Source: an uncultured Aggregatibacter sp.
GTDB taxonomy: Bacteria > Pseudomonadota > Gammaproteobacteria > Enterobacterales > Pasteurellaceae
Reading direction: 5' to 3'
Assembly (NCBI RefSeq): GCF_901873365.1
Contig: NZ_CABFLM010000082.1
Span: 1-64,000 of the forward strand
Length of the DNA stretch: 64,000 nt
Part shown: one piece after another, positions 52,328 through 62,400 of the stretch
How positions within the stretch are numbered: position 1 is the first letter of the stretch
How the letters are laid out: each line of letters starts with the position of its first letter
Translations under genes and position numbers: made by a program
Notes under the pieces: model-generated
The model's database searches: none
What the model saw: only the letters and a program-made list of their open reading frames with translations
What the model was told of the DNA's origin: nothing

Positions 52328-54318
52328 TATTTCCATCTCCCTATTGCAAAAAATTGGAATCTGACATGAACAGGAAACGATACAACCCCATGTGTTGTTA
52401 TGGCTCGGTTGTAATAACATACTCGGTTGTTGGATGTTACAAATATATTTGCGTAACAAGAGAGCGTTTCGTTTGATGACATAACCGTTTCAAAAATCAG
52501 AGGAGATCCTACAAATGCTTGTGCCCAGGTAAAAGATTTGTTCGATTTTGGTTGAATATCTTGATAGTCTCGCAAAGTTTCTTGCACAAAATAGGTTTGC
52601 CACATAGTCCCATCGGGGAACCGGTATATTTCAAAATTCCCAACCTTGGAATATTGGAAATCCTCCAAGAGTGCAAACGTCCCATTTTTGGTAGGTGTGT
52701 TGATGGCATAAAAATTACTGCCATTATTTTTATTGCGTCTAATTAAACTAAATCCGCCAATTTCATTCGATTCAACAAGTAATTCATCTTTCTTGCCAGG
52801 TCGATTTATTTTTAGACCACCATAAGTATCGGTCGATGTCTCAACATATCGGTCAGTTGTTTGATGCGATAAAGAGAGTTTTTTCCCGCTCTTTAATACG
52901 ACATCCAAAGAGCGTACATTGCCGGAGGTATAAATGCCGGCAGAATCAATAGAAACCAAAAATTCATTTGAGTTTGGTCTGCCACCTAGGTGGATTGAGC
53001 CATTATTATTGAATCCTATCCCAGTTACTTCGTTGCCGATGAAAGCATCGCCGATAAATCTAATCGGCATACCCCACGAGTACCCTCCTATTTTGTAGCT
53101 TTCTGTCGAATCGGTAAATGATATGGTTCCTCTCATGCCGCCGCCATTTTTTAATACGACATCTTCTACATAAGCAATTGTGCCGTTTTTTTTGGGCAAA
53201 GATGCCACTGCGACGTTTTCGCCGTTTGGTTGGCGATATACGAATGTGAGCATATTACTACTGGATTTAGGATTGCCTTCTAGTCGTAGATAATAGTCAT
53301 CATTGTTGTAAAAATTAATGCCGATGTAATCACCTTGTTTAAATGACAGATTGCCTGTCATCGTATCGCCTGATTTATCGACTCTGGTGTTTACGTTATC
53401 ATTTGCTGAATTAGCAGTCCGTTGTGCATTGTCTGCAGCGTTTTTTGCTTCAACGCCCTTGTCGTAAGCTGTCTTTACTGCTTTTGATGTCGCTACATTA
53501 TTTTCGTCATTACTATTAACTGATGATGAGCGTTTGTTAAGCGGGATATAGTTATTTAAAGCAAGTTGCACAACCGCAATCATTTGTGCGAGTTTCTTGC
53601 CAGCTCGTGCGGATAATCCTAGCTTATCACTGTCGATTCCGGTGTCATCGGTGAGCTGCACGATACCTGCCTGTGTACCGGATGCGCGAGGAACATTAAG
53701 GACTTTCTCATATTCAACTTCGCCATCAGCAATGCTTTTTGCTCTATCCGCTGATATTTTTGCTTCTTCCGCTTTTTGTACGGCGATGTTTGCGTTGGTT
53801 TTAGCAGATTGTTCTGCAGCAGATAAATTTTGGGCTGATGTGGCGGCTTTTGAAGCATAGTGATAGGCGGAATATTTATCGCCGGAAACAGGCTCATCAA
53901 TCGGATTCGATGCCCATTTGCGGGCCCAATCTTCCGATTCATCGGCGGATTGACTACTTGTCGCCGCAGAGGTGGCAGATTGAGTGGCGGAGTTAGCCTG
54001 ATTGATCGCGGTTTGTGTATTTGTTTCAACGGTCTGTGTGTTTTGTGCGACTTGTTTTGCTTTAGCTATGACATCATCACGTGCATTATTCACACTGGCT
54101 TCTGTTTCCGTTAGCATTTTAAATGGGACAGGGTGATTCGGATCGGTTGGCTCCGGAATTAATGGACTTACCGCAAAGCCTTTTCCATCATCACGCATTT
54201 CAGGAATTCTTTCAAAACTTGCCTGAATAGCATCAAATTCGTCTGATACGGCTTGCCCATCCGCTTTTGTGTATGGTGTGAATTGGTGTGTTCGCTTATA
54301 CCATTTTTTTTTAGACAC
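52327..54318 (-). CDS. Phage tail fibre protein
   Basis: 663 residues. I start at GTG 54318 because GGAGA lies 7 bases upstream; a TTG 18 bases earlier is less likely. It begins MSKKKWYKRTHQFTPYTKAD, a virion-anchoring head, then a long alanine-rich helical shaft (residues 90-200), then TQAGIVQLTDDTGIDSDK and LNNYIPLNKRSSSVN, both common in tail fibres. The C-terminal part is beta-rich and ends in RFQFFAIGRWK. It probably binds the cell surface. Overlaps the stem gene by 8 bases. Confidence 0.88.
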   Translation of the reverse strand: MSKKKWYKRTHQFTPYTKADGQAVSDEFDAIQASFERIPEMRDDGKGFAVSPLIPEPTDPNHPVPFKMLTETEASVNNARDDVIAKAKQVAQNTQTVETNTQTAINQANSATQSATSAATSSQSADESEDWARKWASNPIDEPVSGDKYSAYHYASKAATSAQNLSAAEQSAKTNANIAVQKAEEAKISADRAKSIADGEVEYEKVLNVPRASGTQAGIVQLTDDTGIDSDKLGLSARAGKKLAQMIAVVQLALNNYIPLNKRSSSVNSNDENNVATSKAVKTAYDKGVEAKNAADNAQRTANSANDNVNTRVDKSGDTMTGNLSFKQGDYIGINFYNNDDYYLRLEGNPKSSSNMLTFVYRQPNGENVAVASLPKKNGTIAYVEDVVLKNGGGMRGTISFTDSTESYKIGGYSWGMPIRFIGDAFIGNEVTGIGFNNNGSIHLGGRPNSNEFLVSIDSAGIYTSGNVRSLDVVLKSGKKLSLSHQTTDRYVETSTDTYGGLKINRPGKKDELLVESNEIGGFSLIRRNKNNGSNFYAINTPTKNGTFALLEDFQYSKVGNFEIYRFPDGTMWQTYFVQETLRDYQDIQPKSNKSFTWAQAFVGSPLIFETVMSSNETLSCYANIFVTSNNRVCYYNRAITTHGVVSFPVHVRFQFFAIGRWK

Positions 54319-56296
54319 GATAGTTTCTCCGTGCAATGTAATTTAAAATAAGACCACTAATTTCAAACTGCGGTGAATAAATAGAGGAGCCTGAAAACGA
54401 TAAGGCGATATTGCGGCTGTAGCCGGATAAGTGGAATGTCGGTGCCGAATAGTCTTCCGCAGACCAAAGGAAGTCGTTCCATAGGGAGTCGTTCCAACGC
54501 CCTCCTCCACCGGCAATTTGTAAATCTTTGCCAAGTGTTGCTGCGTGGTAATTGGAGTTATAGTCGAGATCAAAGCGATAACTTAACTTGGATTTCCCTT
54601 CGGTTGTCGCCTGTAGCTCTGCGCTATGCCAGCTCTTAATTAAAGTCGGAGAACCGCAATGATTAAATGCCATCTTCACAATCCAATCAATTTGCTTGCC
54701 CGAAAACGAATGACAATTATCAGACTGGCGATAAACCTTGCCGTCTTCAAATGCCATATAGACGTTATCGGGTGATTGCCATAAACCTTTGAGCGGTTCA
54801 GGGTAGGTGAAAAATGTGCTTCTTGTTGTGCCGTCAGGCTGAAACATAATACACAGATGATGACCTTCGGCAGAATAAAAGCGGATCTGATTGGACTTCG
54901 GTTTAGTAGAGGAATAAGCAATATTGTAATGTTGTTTATCAAAACCAAGTTTACGATTTGCATCTACTTCACTTAATCTAAAATCACCAAATTGTTCTGT
55001 CTGATCAATTCTTGTTAGGCCGTTCCGGCTAATAGCCAATGGCACGAAAGAGGTTTGCAGTGTGTTTTGGTGAATGCCGACAGGGGAAATATCTTTCAGT
55101 ACCCAATCATCACGACCAGAACCATAGAGACCTGCCGTTTTATTTTGGCAACCCACGATAAGCACACCACCCACTGTCGATGCAAGTGCCGTGATTTCAT
55201 CACCCAATCCAAATTGTTCAGAACCTAACAGCACAGACCATTGATTAGGATGACCAACAAGAGAGTGTCCTAATTGCCCACCCGGAAATGAAGCAAATAA
55301 ATGGTTGCGATGTGCGCAAATATATTGTGGGTTATCATTGTTCACCAAAACGGGAACAATCACGCCATTTGGGCGCACTTCAATGACCTGCTCCCCATTA
55401 CAACCGTAGGCGTAAAACGTATTCGATCCACCATAAAAATTATGGTAGATGATTTGCCAGCTTTTACCTTTTGAAAACGTTACAAGATCGCAAGTTTCCA
55501 CTGTGGCAACGGTGATACCATTAACCTGTAATGGCTGATTAGCTGTAACGGATTGCGACAATACGGCATAGCCTGACGTGCTATCAGGCGATAATGTAAC
55601 GGAGTAAATAACCCCTTTAACATTGCCGGAGGTAAAATTAGAGTTATCCAGTAAGTTTTCAGGCTTCACCAAATTTTTCAATTTTACGAGATAACTTGCT
55701 GGAACAGGCGACCAACCGTTATTTGAACTGATAAACGCACCGCACTTTTCGCCGTTATCACGAAAGGCGATCACCTCTCCATTAAGTTCAATCACGCCAC
55801 GAATTTTATCCATTCCGGGAACTACCGAAACGGAATCTACACCGAACTGAAATGCCATACTTCGATAGCGCAAGTCATCTTCAAGTTCGCCATCAACGCC
55901 ACTATTCACATAAGTGGCAGTGAGATTTACGCCGTTGACAGTGAGATTTACGCCGTTAGTAATGTTGATGGGTTTGAGAAAGGTGACCACAAAAGCATTA
56001 TCCAGTACGTCAATAATCCGGTATTGCTTTCCTTCATATACGAATGCTTTGTTGCTAAACCTGTCTTTATCATGGATGTCCCCGACAATCAAAACTGCAT
56101 AGCTCATTTCGGACGGTATCATTTTCCCATCAATACATTCATAGCCATCAATGCGAGAAAAACCACCGCCATAATTAGGCTGCACATTTAATGCACTGGT
56201 CGCTTCACTGTTTGCTTTTGCAATCGGTGGTGTGGTTAAATCCATACCCCCACTGATCGCAATAAACTGCGATTGGATTCGCGGAAGTTGTGCCAT
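54311..56296 (-). CDS. Phage tail-stem (tail tubular B-like) protein
   Basis: 661 residues. It starts MAQLPRIQSQFIAISGGMDL and TPPIAKANSEATSALNVQPN, the opening of the podovirus tail-stem proteins that follow the short adaptor gene. The body is beta-rich (GVHQNTLQTSFVPLAISRNG region near residue 405). It probably forms the tail tube tip holding the fibre. Placed between adaptor and fibre genes, which supports the role. Function is inferred from position and N-terminal pattern. Confidence 0.75.
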   Translation of the reverse strand: MAQLPRIQSQFIAISGGMDLTTPPIAKANSEATSALNVQPNYGGGFSRIDGYECIDGKMIPSEMSYAVLIVGDIHDKDRFSNKAFVYEGKQYRIIDVLDNAFVVTFLKPINITNGVNLTVNGVNLTATYVNSGVDGELEDDLRYRSMAFQFGVDSVSVVPGMDKIRGVIELNGEVIAFRDNGEKCGAFISSNNGWSPVPASYLVKLKNLVKPENLLDNSNFTSGNVKGVIYSVTLSPDSTSGYAVLSQSVTANQPLQVNGITVATVETCDLVTFSKGKSWQIIYHNFYGGSNTFYAYGCNGEQVIEVRPNGVIVPVLVNNDNPQYICAHRNHLFASFPGGQLGHSLVGHPNQWSVLLGSEQFGLGDEITALASTVGGVLIVGCQNKTAGLYGSGRDDWVLKDISPVGIHQNTLQTSFVPLAISRNGLTRIDQTEQFGDFRLSEVDANRKLGFDKQHYNIAYSSTKPKSNQIRFYSAEGHHLCIMFQPDGTTRSTFFTYPEPLKGLWQSPDNVYMAFEDGKVYRQSDNCHSFSGKQIDWIVKMAFNHCGSPTLIKSWHSAELQATTEGKSKLSYRFDLDYNSNYHAATLGKDLQIAGGGGRWNDSLWNDFLWSAEDYSAPTFHLSGYSRNIALSFSGSSIYSPQFEISGLILNYIARRNYRV

Positions 56297-56686
56297 TTAT
56301 TTGCCTAAAGATGGGGTTGGTAAGAATTGAGAGCAGAACAAATGAAGATATTTATCCCATTCATTCTGACCGCGCATGACTAATTCCTGCGCATTTTGAG
56401 ATAAAGCCTTGCCTTGCATGGCATAGTACACAATCGCTATGTGAAAATGTTCAGGAATGAAAGGCGTATCGGAGGAAGTCTCTAACTGCTGTAAATGATC
56501 CGCAGAAAAGCCATCACTCCAAAACGATTCATTCCATGGACGCAAGGATTGAATATCTAACCACGCTTCACGAATTGCATCAACATACTCAAGGTTACGA
56601 CCGGCTTGATTGGTAACGTTATACGGACCTTCGCCTGTATCGTTCATTTCACGGCGTAACCTTTGAGCAAGTTGTAGGAAATTCAT
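56297..56686 (-). CDS. Phage head-tail adaptor (tail tubular A-like)
   Basis: 129 residues. It begins MNFLQLAQRLRREMNDTGEG and has EYVDAIREAWLDIQSLRPWN, the pattern of podovirus adaptor proteins that dock on the portal. Start overlaps the previous stop (TAATG) and the stop abuts the next ATG, so all three connector genes are coupled. Confidence 0.78.
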   Translation of the reverse strand: MNFLQLAQRLRREMNDTGEGPYNVTNQAGRNLEYVDAIREAWLDIQSLRPWNESFWSDGFSADHLQQLETSSDTPFIPEHFHIAIVYYAMQGKALSQNAQELVMRGQNEWDKYLHLFCSQFLPTPSLGK

Positions 56687-57174
56687 TAGGCGTTACCCAA
56701 AAAATGAACGTTGTAATTCTGCACTACGGTTTTTGCGATTTCGCCTTCTTTAGTTTGTGATCCAACGATGCTTTTTGCATCCATCAACAACTGATAAACC
56801 GGCTCAGGAACCACCAATTCTTTTTCACGCTGCATTTGAAAAGATCGACCATTTAGCCATACAATCACGTCTTCTGCACCATCAAAACCAAGGCCAGTGC
56901 TGATTTTAATTCTAACTTTTGGGTAATCATCTAGGTTATCGCTTAATGCAACGGAAGTTTGCGCAGAATCTTCTTCGGATTGTGTTGTGAAAATTGATTT
57001 TGGTATTAGCTCAGCCGGACGCAATAGTCCGTTATTTTCTTCAAACTCCAAAATCGCATTAACTAAATCGTCTTTGCTATCTGAATCCTTCTTTTCCAAA
57101 CCGCACTGCTCTTTTAAGTGATTAATTAAATCGCTTTTTTTGCTTTTGTCTAAATCGATAAATGGATAACTCAT
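56686..57174 (-). CDS. Small phage head protein with N-terminal HeH/LEM-like domain
   Basis: 162 residues. The N-terminal 50 residues (KSKKSDLINHLKEQCGLEKK, SDSKDDLVNAILEFE) look like a helix-extension-helix (HeH/LEM) domain, common near phage capsid genes. The rest (VRIKISTGLGFDGAEDVIVW, SFQMQREKELVVPEPVYQLL) is beta-rich and may dock on the head-tail joint. AGGTAG lies 6 bases before the ATG. Preceded by a terminator after the capsid gene. Confidence 0.65.
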   Translation of the reverse strand: MSYPFIDLDKSKKSDLINHLKEQCGLEKKDSDSKDDLVNAILEFEENNGLLRPAELIPKSIFTTQSEEDSAQTSVALSDNLDDYPKVRIKISTGLGFDGAEDVIVWLNGRSFQMQREKELVVPEPVYQLLMDAKSIVGSQTKEGEIAKTVVQNYNVHFLGNA

Positions 57175-57185
57175 CTTTCTACCTT

Positions 57186-57214
57186 AAATAAAAAGCCCTG
57201 AATTAACAGGGCTT
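57186..57214 (-). terminator. Terminator after the major capsid gene
   Basis: AGCCCTG (57194-57200) pairs with CAGGGCT (57207-57213), and TTTTATTT follows on the minus strand. It starts 14 bases after the capsid stop and would lower expression of the connector genes. Confidence 0.85.
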
Positions 57215-57227
57215 ATTGGGTTACATT

Positions 57228-58235
57228 TTAAAGTTCAGAAGCCGCGCATTCGATACGCGCCAACCATGCTTGATTCAGGATTAGTGCCGCATGCCATGTT
57301 TTCCAGCCAACAGAACCGGTCTGGCCAAGTTCATCGCCATGTGACGGTGCCCCCGGATTACGCACTTTGATTTCTGCCGATTCCTTGCCTTTCAACGGCA
57401 CAATACCAAATGCGTCTTGTGCTAACACAAGGATTTGATAAACGTCTGCATTTGTGCCAGAGGTAGACAACACTTTTTCACTACCTTTTGTTGCGCCGGC
57501 ATCTGCCAACGGTGTAAAAAGCGGCGTCGTGATAAAGCGGATGTTTTCAACCGACCCAAATTCATATGGAGAGACTACAGATCGGCTACCATATTCAGCC
57601 ACAGATTTAAACCCTGGTAATTGACGTAAATCCGGCTCTAGGTCAGTATGGCAGATTGCGACGAAAGAGGCTTCGATCGGTTTTGTTCCGATTTTGATAG
57701 ACGCATCTAAAATGGATGTAATTTTTTTGGCACGGTTATTCATTAACGTGCGCACAGTTTGACGAAGTTTTGCTAATGAAATTGGTTTATTCACCGCATT
57801 ACGTGCTACACCATTTGCATAGACAACATTAGTGCCACCTGTAATTGCACCAAAAGTCAAAAGTTCTACGGTTTCCGCGGCTTGTTCGCCAGAAAGTTTA
57901 GTTGCGTCTTTCAACACTTCATCTTCTTTAGTGTCTTGGATAACATCTGTGATTTCTGCCCATGCACCGTACTGTTTGAGGGTGGTTTCTACATCCTCAT
58001 ATTTAATTTTTTGGGATTCAGGGCGCACTCCCTCAGTTAATGGGGTGAGTGCTGGTTTAAACGGAACAGCACGACGGAATTTAATTTTTTGGCTAGCATT
58101 TTTCGGCATAGGTTTAACTTGTCCGAATTTGCTGATTACCAAAATTGGTTCGGCGTGTGCTAACAAATTAGCAATGGCATAGACGCCTGTCTTTTCTGAA
58201 ATATCACCATATTTAGTGACATTGGTTGAAGGCAT
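57228..58235 (-). CDS. Major capsid protein, N4-gp56 family
   Basis: 335 residues forming the head shell. The family signature is TPLTEGVRPESQKIKYEDVE near residue 63, followed by LKQYGAWAEITDVIQDT and then GEQAAETVELLTFGAITGGT. It begins MPSTNVTKYGDISEKTGVYA. GGAG precedes the ATG. Bracketed by a terminator downstream and the scaffold gene upstream. Capsid folds of this family are found in podovirus-type heads. Confidence 0.92.
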   Translation of the reverse strand: MPSTNVTKYGDISEKTGVYAIANLLAHAEPILVISKFGQVKPMPKNASQKIKFRRAVPFKPALTPLTEGVRPESQKIKYEDVETTLKQYGAWAEITDVIQDTKEDEVLKDATKLSGEQAAETVELLTFGAITGGTNVVYANGVARNAVNKPISLAKLRQTVRTLMNNRAKKITSILDASIKIGTKPIEASFVAICHTDLEPDLRQLPGFKSVAEYGSRSVVSPYEFGSVENIRFITTPLFTPLADAGATKGSEKVLSTSGTNADVYQILVLAQDAFGIVPLKGKESAEIKVRNPGAPSHGDELGQTGSVGWKTWHAALILNQAWLARIECAASEL

Positions 58236-58260
58236 AAATCATTCTCCTCAAATGAACTAA

Positions 58261-59115
58261 CTATCGCCGCTTGTCAAATTCAGCAGCTAATTGATTAAAT
58301 AGCACATTCTCATCCACTTCACCGCCACCTTTCGGTGCAGCACGACCTGTCGGAAGTGACATGGCGGACAATTGTTGAGAGCGTTTATTACGTTGCTCAG
58401 TGATGGAGGATGTCGCACGTTTGTACTCGTTGAGTAAATAAATCGCATCTTGCGGATCGTCAGAGCTAAACATTGCTTTAACGCCATTTGGTTGCGTATC
58501 TACCCAACGATGGAACATTGGATCGCGCAAGATATTATCGGCATCAGGAACCGCTTGAGTGACTAAAGAGATTGAGCCGTCAAGTTGTTGCTGTGCAAAA
58601 TCTTGCACGTTGGCATCCACCATTTGAGCAATCGGGGCAGAAATATCTTCAAGACGTTTGTTTTGACCGGCGACAAAGCGGGTCAAGAATTCAGCGACTT
58701 CGGGATAATCAGCACGCAAACTTTCAAGCTCACTATCAAAGGTAGTTTGATTTTGTTTGAGCTGTTCCAAAGCAGCTTGTGCCTGTTGATATTTCTTAGA
58801 GAGCGCGCCAACACGACCGCGTTGAGACTTAGCCATGTGTTCATAGCGCTCTTTATCTGCTTTCATTGAGCGGAAGTGTTCTTTCATTTCATCAGTGGCA
58901 TTTTTCAACCATTCAGGTTCTTCCTCTTGCGCAACCGGCTGTTGCGGGGTGCTTTCTTGAGGAGGGTTTTCCTCACGCTGATCAGGCGTGGTCTGAACAT
59001 TGTCATTTGCGACAGACGGCTCGTTGTTGGCAGTTAGTCCACCTGATTCAAGTTGATTAGCGGCTTCATCAAAAGCGGCGTCAGCATTAAATTCTACGGT
59101 GTCTTGATTTTCCAT
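58261..59115 (-). CDS. Capsid scaffolding protein
   Basis: 284 residues, acidic and largely helical. The first 70 residues are Glu/Gln/Pro-rich and likely unfolded (REENPPQESTPQQPVAQEEE). A coiled coil follows (residues 85-140, RVGALSKKYQQAQAALEQLK). The C-terminal 35 residues are basic, the usual coat-binding end. It is directly before the capsid gene, the classic position. No protease domain is seen. Confidence 0.85.
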   Translation of the reverse strand: MENQDTVEFNADAAFDEAANQLESGGLTANNEPSVANDNVQTTPDQREENPPQESTPQQPVAQEEEPEWLKNATDEMKEHFRSMKADKERYEHMAKSQRGRVGALSKKYQQAQAALEQLKQNQTTFDSELESLRADYPEVAEFLTRFVAGQNKRLEDISAPIAQMVDANVQDFAQQQLDGSISLVTQAVPDADNILRDPMFHRWVDTQPNGVKAMFSSDDPQDAIYLLNEYKRATSSITEQRNKRSQQLSAMSLPTGRAAPKGGGEVDENVLFNQLAAEFDKRR

Positions 59116-59165
59116 GTATTACCTCATTAAGCGGCATAAAGCGGCTTGTGATAATTCGTTGATAA

Positions 59166-59192
59166 TAAAAAACCCGCTACGGTGAGCGGGTC
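59166..59192 (-). terminator. Terminator before the scaffold gene
   Basis: ACCCGCT (59172-59178) pairs with AGCGGGT (59185-59191), with six T on the minus strand. It starts one base after the 61-residue gene and means scaffold and capsid genes need readthrough or a new promoter. Confidence 0.85.
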
Positions 59193-59377
59193 TATGATTG
59201 ATGATCCAGTTCTGAGACCAGATCTTGTAATTCTTTAATTTTGCCTCGGAGAATATTGTATTGTTGAGGAGTGAGTCCCTCCTCGCACAAGTCCTGCTTA
59301 TATTCAATAATCCGGGTATTCAGATAAACAATCAGTGATTTTCTATCTGCTTCATTCTGCAATTTTAGCTTTTGCAT
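59192..59377 (-). CDS. Small phage protein, helical, unknown
   Basis: 61 residues from ATG 59377, with GGAG 6 bases upstream. It is a charged helix-turn-helix-like pair (MQKLKLQNEADRKSLIVYLN, then GLTPQQYNILRGKIKELQDL). Not recognised. Flanked by terminators on both sides, so it is an isolated short transcript. It might be a small head or regulatory protein. Confidence 0.6.
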   Translation of the reverse strand: MQKLKLQNEADRKSLIVYLNTRIIEYKQDLCEEGLTPQQYNILRGKIKELQDLVSELDHQS

Positions 59378-59388
59378 AAAAACTCCAA

Positions 59389-59422
59389 CAAAAAAGCCGA
59401 ACTGCATTTCTACAATTCGGCT
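59389..59422 (-). terminator. Terminator after the polyvalent gene
   Basis: AGCCGAA (59395-59401) pairs with TTCGGCT (59416-59422) around a 14-base loop, and six T follow on the minus strand. It stands 43 bases after the large gene's stop. Confidence 0.75.
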
Positions 59423-59464
59423 ATTGTGGGAAATTCTACTGCAAATATTTTGTTTGTCAATAGA

Positions 59465-62400
59465 TTAGTTTGTATTCAAACCCTCCATCATGCGGTATTT
59501 ACGCAACATCTGAGCTTGTACTCTGCTCATGTCTTTATTGTAACGTTTAATGCCATTTTCATAGGCTACCGCACTAATTTGACCCGCTCGAAGTGCACGG
59601 GTAAGTTTTGCTTTCTCACTTTTCATTTTACCAACCACTGACGCGTCTTCTTCGTGGAATTTGATTAGCTTGCGTTTATCATCATCTAACCAATCACCAA
59701 GCTCGCCACGGGCTTTGCGTGATTCGTACTCTTTCGCTACATTCCCCGCCTCTCCGCTTGCCTCATAGTAACGGCTTTGAATTGAAAACTCGTTAGTGGT
59801 GCCAATAAACTGATTTATGAAAGGCATTCTTGTATTGCGTCCTAACTGTTCACGGTTAGGGTTTTCAATAAAGACAGTATTCAACTCTTTAAGGCTGCCG
59901 AACATTGAGCTATACCCATCAAACAAATTTTTAATTTGTTCCGGGTGCATATCGATGCCCAAGGTATCATTGAGATCTAACGCCACATCTTTCCAGAACT
60001 GCGCTGTCGTCGCCTTTGATTGCTCTGCTTTCAACTTGTCATCACGCACAAAGTTTGTCGTGATCTTGTTACCAAATGCCGAACGATTAAGAACATTCTG
60101 CATTAATGGTTGAAGAATTGTTGGTGTTGCGGTCAACGTCAATTTCTCCATCGGATATTTCGCTGCTGAAATTTCAGATGGAGACACCGGCGCAAAAGTC
60201 TTCAAGGAGTGCGCTAGCATATTCACTCCCGCTTCCGTTAATGAAATATCGCTCACCGCACCTTTTACGATATTCGTAGCAAAATTCCACGCCATCTGCG
60301 GCATACCAAAGCCAACAGGGAATTTAAAGTAATATCCATCACCAATTGGGAGTGGAATATAACGGGTAATATCGCCAAGCTGATCCATTTTGTTACCGCC
60401 CTCATCTTCATCGTCCATTGAACGCAATACAGTATAAAGCACGGTCATCCCGGCAAGATACGCCGCAAAACGATACTGCCCTTTACGGGTGGAGAGATAA
60501 CGAATTAGGTTTGCCGCGCCCATCACGGTTGGTTGAGAGAACATATACAGTGCTTTGATGCCACGCATTTTGGAACCCGTCTTGCGGAAGTTGGTAAGCT
60601 CCAATGTTGTGGCCGCCGCCTGTTTTGAATCAATGCCGTTTTCCACTAAGGCTTTATAAGCCGCTAATGCAGAAACGGTATCGAACATTTTATTGTACCC
60701 CTCAAGCACCTTACCCGCTTTTTCGAGCTTGCTTGCGATAGGATTATTTTCTTTTTTCAAGCGCTTGATTAAATCGGTTTCGGATTTATCCAAATAAGTA
60801 CCGTAGTTTGAAACACCGCCCTCTTTGAGCAACTGTTTAAGCATACGCTCTGCCGGCACACTATCACGCAATTCTTGACCAAAGCCAAGGCGCTTGGTGG
60901 CTTGCCATACTTCTTTGTCGGTAAAAGCATTCGCAATGGTTGCACGACCGATTTTATCCATCGTTTTGCTGTCCACTAAACGATTATTTTTGTCATAGAG
61001 TTTCTGCACCCGGATAAATTCTGATTTTTCCCAAGTATCACGCATCATGTTCCCCGGAGCGAACATCAATGTCCATTGCGTTACACCGCGCGCATACCAT
61101 CCTGTCGGTTTAGAAAGTAATTTTAGAAAATCATTTGCGTGTTCTACATTATCATTGCGTAAGGCTTCCATTGCTTGTGCCGGCAATTCATATTCATAAT
61201 ATTGGCCACCTTCTTTACGAATTAGCACATTATCACTCGAACGTGTTAAACCTTGCATTTTACGTTTACTAATGCCTAAATTTGCCGTGGCTTGTTCCCT
61301 TGCTTGAGAATCGGAATAACCTTTCTCTTTCAGCATGGTTACTTCCGTTTCGTACAAGTCATCAATCTTGCCTTTAAACTCCGCGAAACCGGCATAGGTT
61401 GTAGATTTACCCACGGATTTCCACATTGCATCGATCGCATCTTCCGCTTCGGAACTTGTACGACCTTTTAGCGCTTTATCTCGTCCGATATTGACCGCAC
61501 TTGAACCTGCACCTGAAATAATATCGGTATCAACATCAGCATTCGGATCGCCTGTTAATGGGACGTAATGGCGGTTCGCCTTGTACTCTTGATATTCTTT
61601 TTCAGTGTAGCGTCCACTTGCACGATCGATTTCCAAACGTGCTTGATTCAAGTCATAGACCATTTCAGCAACCGATTCTAAATCAGATTTACTAATATGT
61701 TGTTCAGTGTTCTTCAGAATCAATTCAGCTTCCGGGATTGACCAACCACCGGCAACACCCGCCTTGAAACGATTGCCTTTGTTTTTGTAGTCGGTGTTGT
61801 AAATGTCCGCTTTGCGATTATCGTACTGCTCTTTCGCTTTCAGGTAAGCATCATTCAAACGGCGCACTTCTGCAACGGTGCCGTTTTGTCTTGCGTTATC
61901 CAATAACTGTTTAGCATCGAGCATGACTTTTTCATCATTCCGCAATAAATCCAAGTTCTTCTCAATGGAATATTTAGCCGATATCCAGTTACCTACCATG
62001 CGCTTCATGGTGAGTTCATCAATCGGATTTTTGCTTTTCTTGGTCGCTTTAGAAAGTGCGGCAATCTTAGAGAGGATTGGTTTCAAATAGGCTTGTTCCA
62101 ATTCGGAATTCATTGCGTCACGTTTCCCTTTGGCGGTGTACATGGCATCTTTCAAGCGGCGTTTCTCGTGGTCTCGACTACTCGTGTTCCCTGTTTGGTC
62201 TTCAAGGTGCATGGAATCAATCCAGTCATTCACCGGGCGCAGGCTATCAGCCAGCCATTCATCCACTTTACCCACTGCACGATTGAAACGTTCTTTAAAG
62301 CTTGAATAGTCTTTCGCTTTTAAATCATCCCAAAGACTTGGCTCGCTTTCAGCTTTGGCTGTCTGAGAAAGATCAAGGGCAGATTGAGCTGTGTTGGCGC

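Noticed and set aside
52327..52459. Longer form of the fibre-assembly protein starting near 52459
   Set aside because: The extra 44 residues are Cys-rich, antisense-like to nothing known and overlap the fibre gene; ATG 52327 has GGGAG upstream.
54319..54336. TTG start for the tail fibre at 54336
   Set aside because: GTG 54318 has GGAGA at the right distance, and the TTG would put that site inside the gene.
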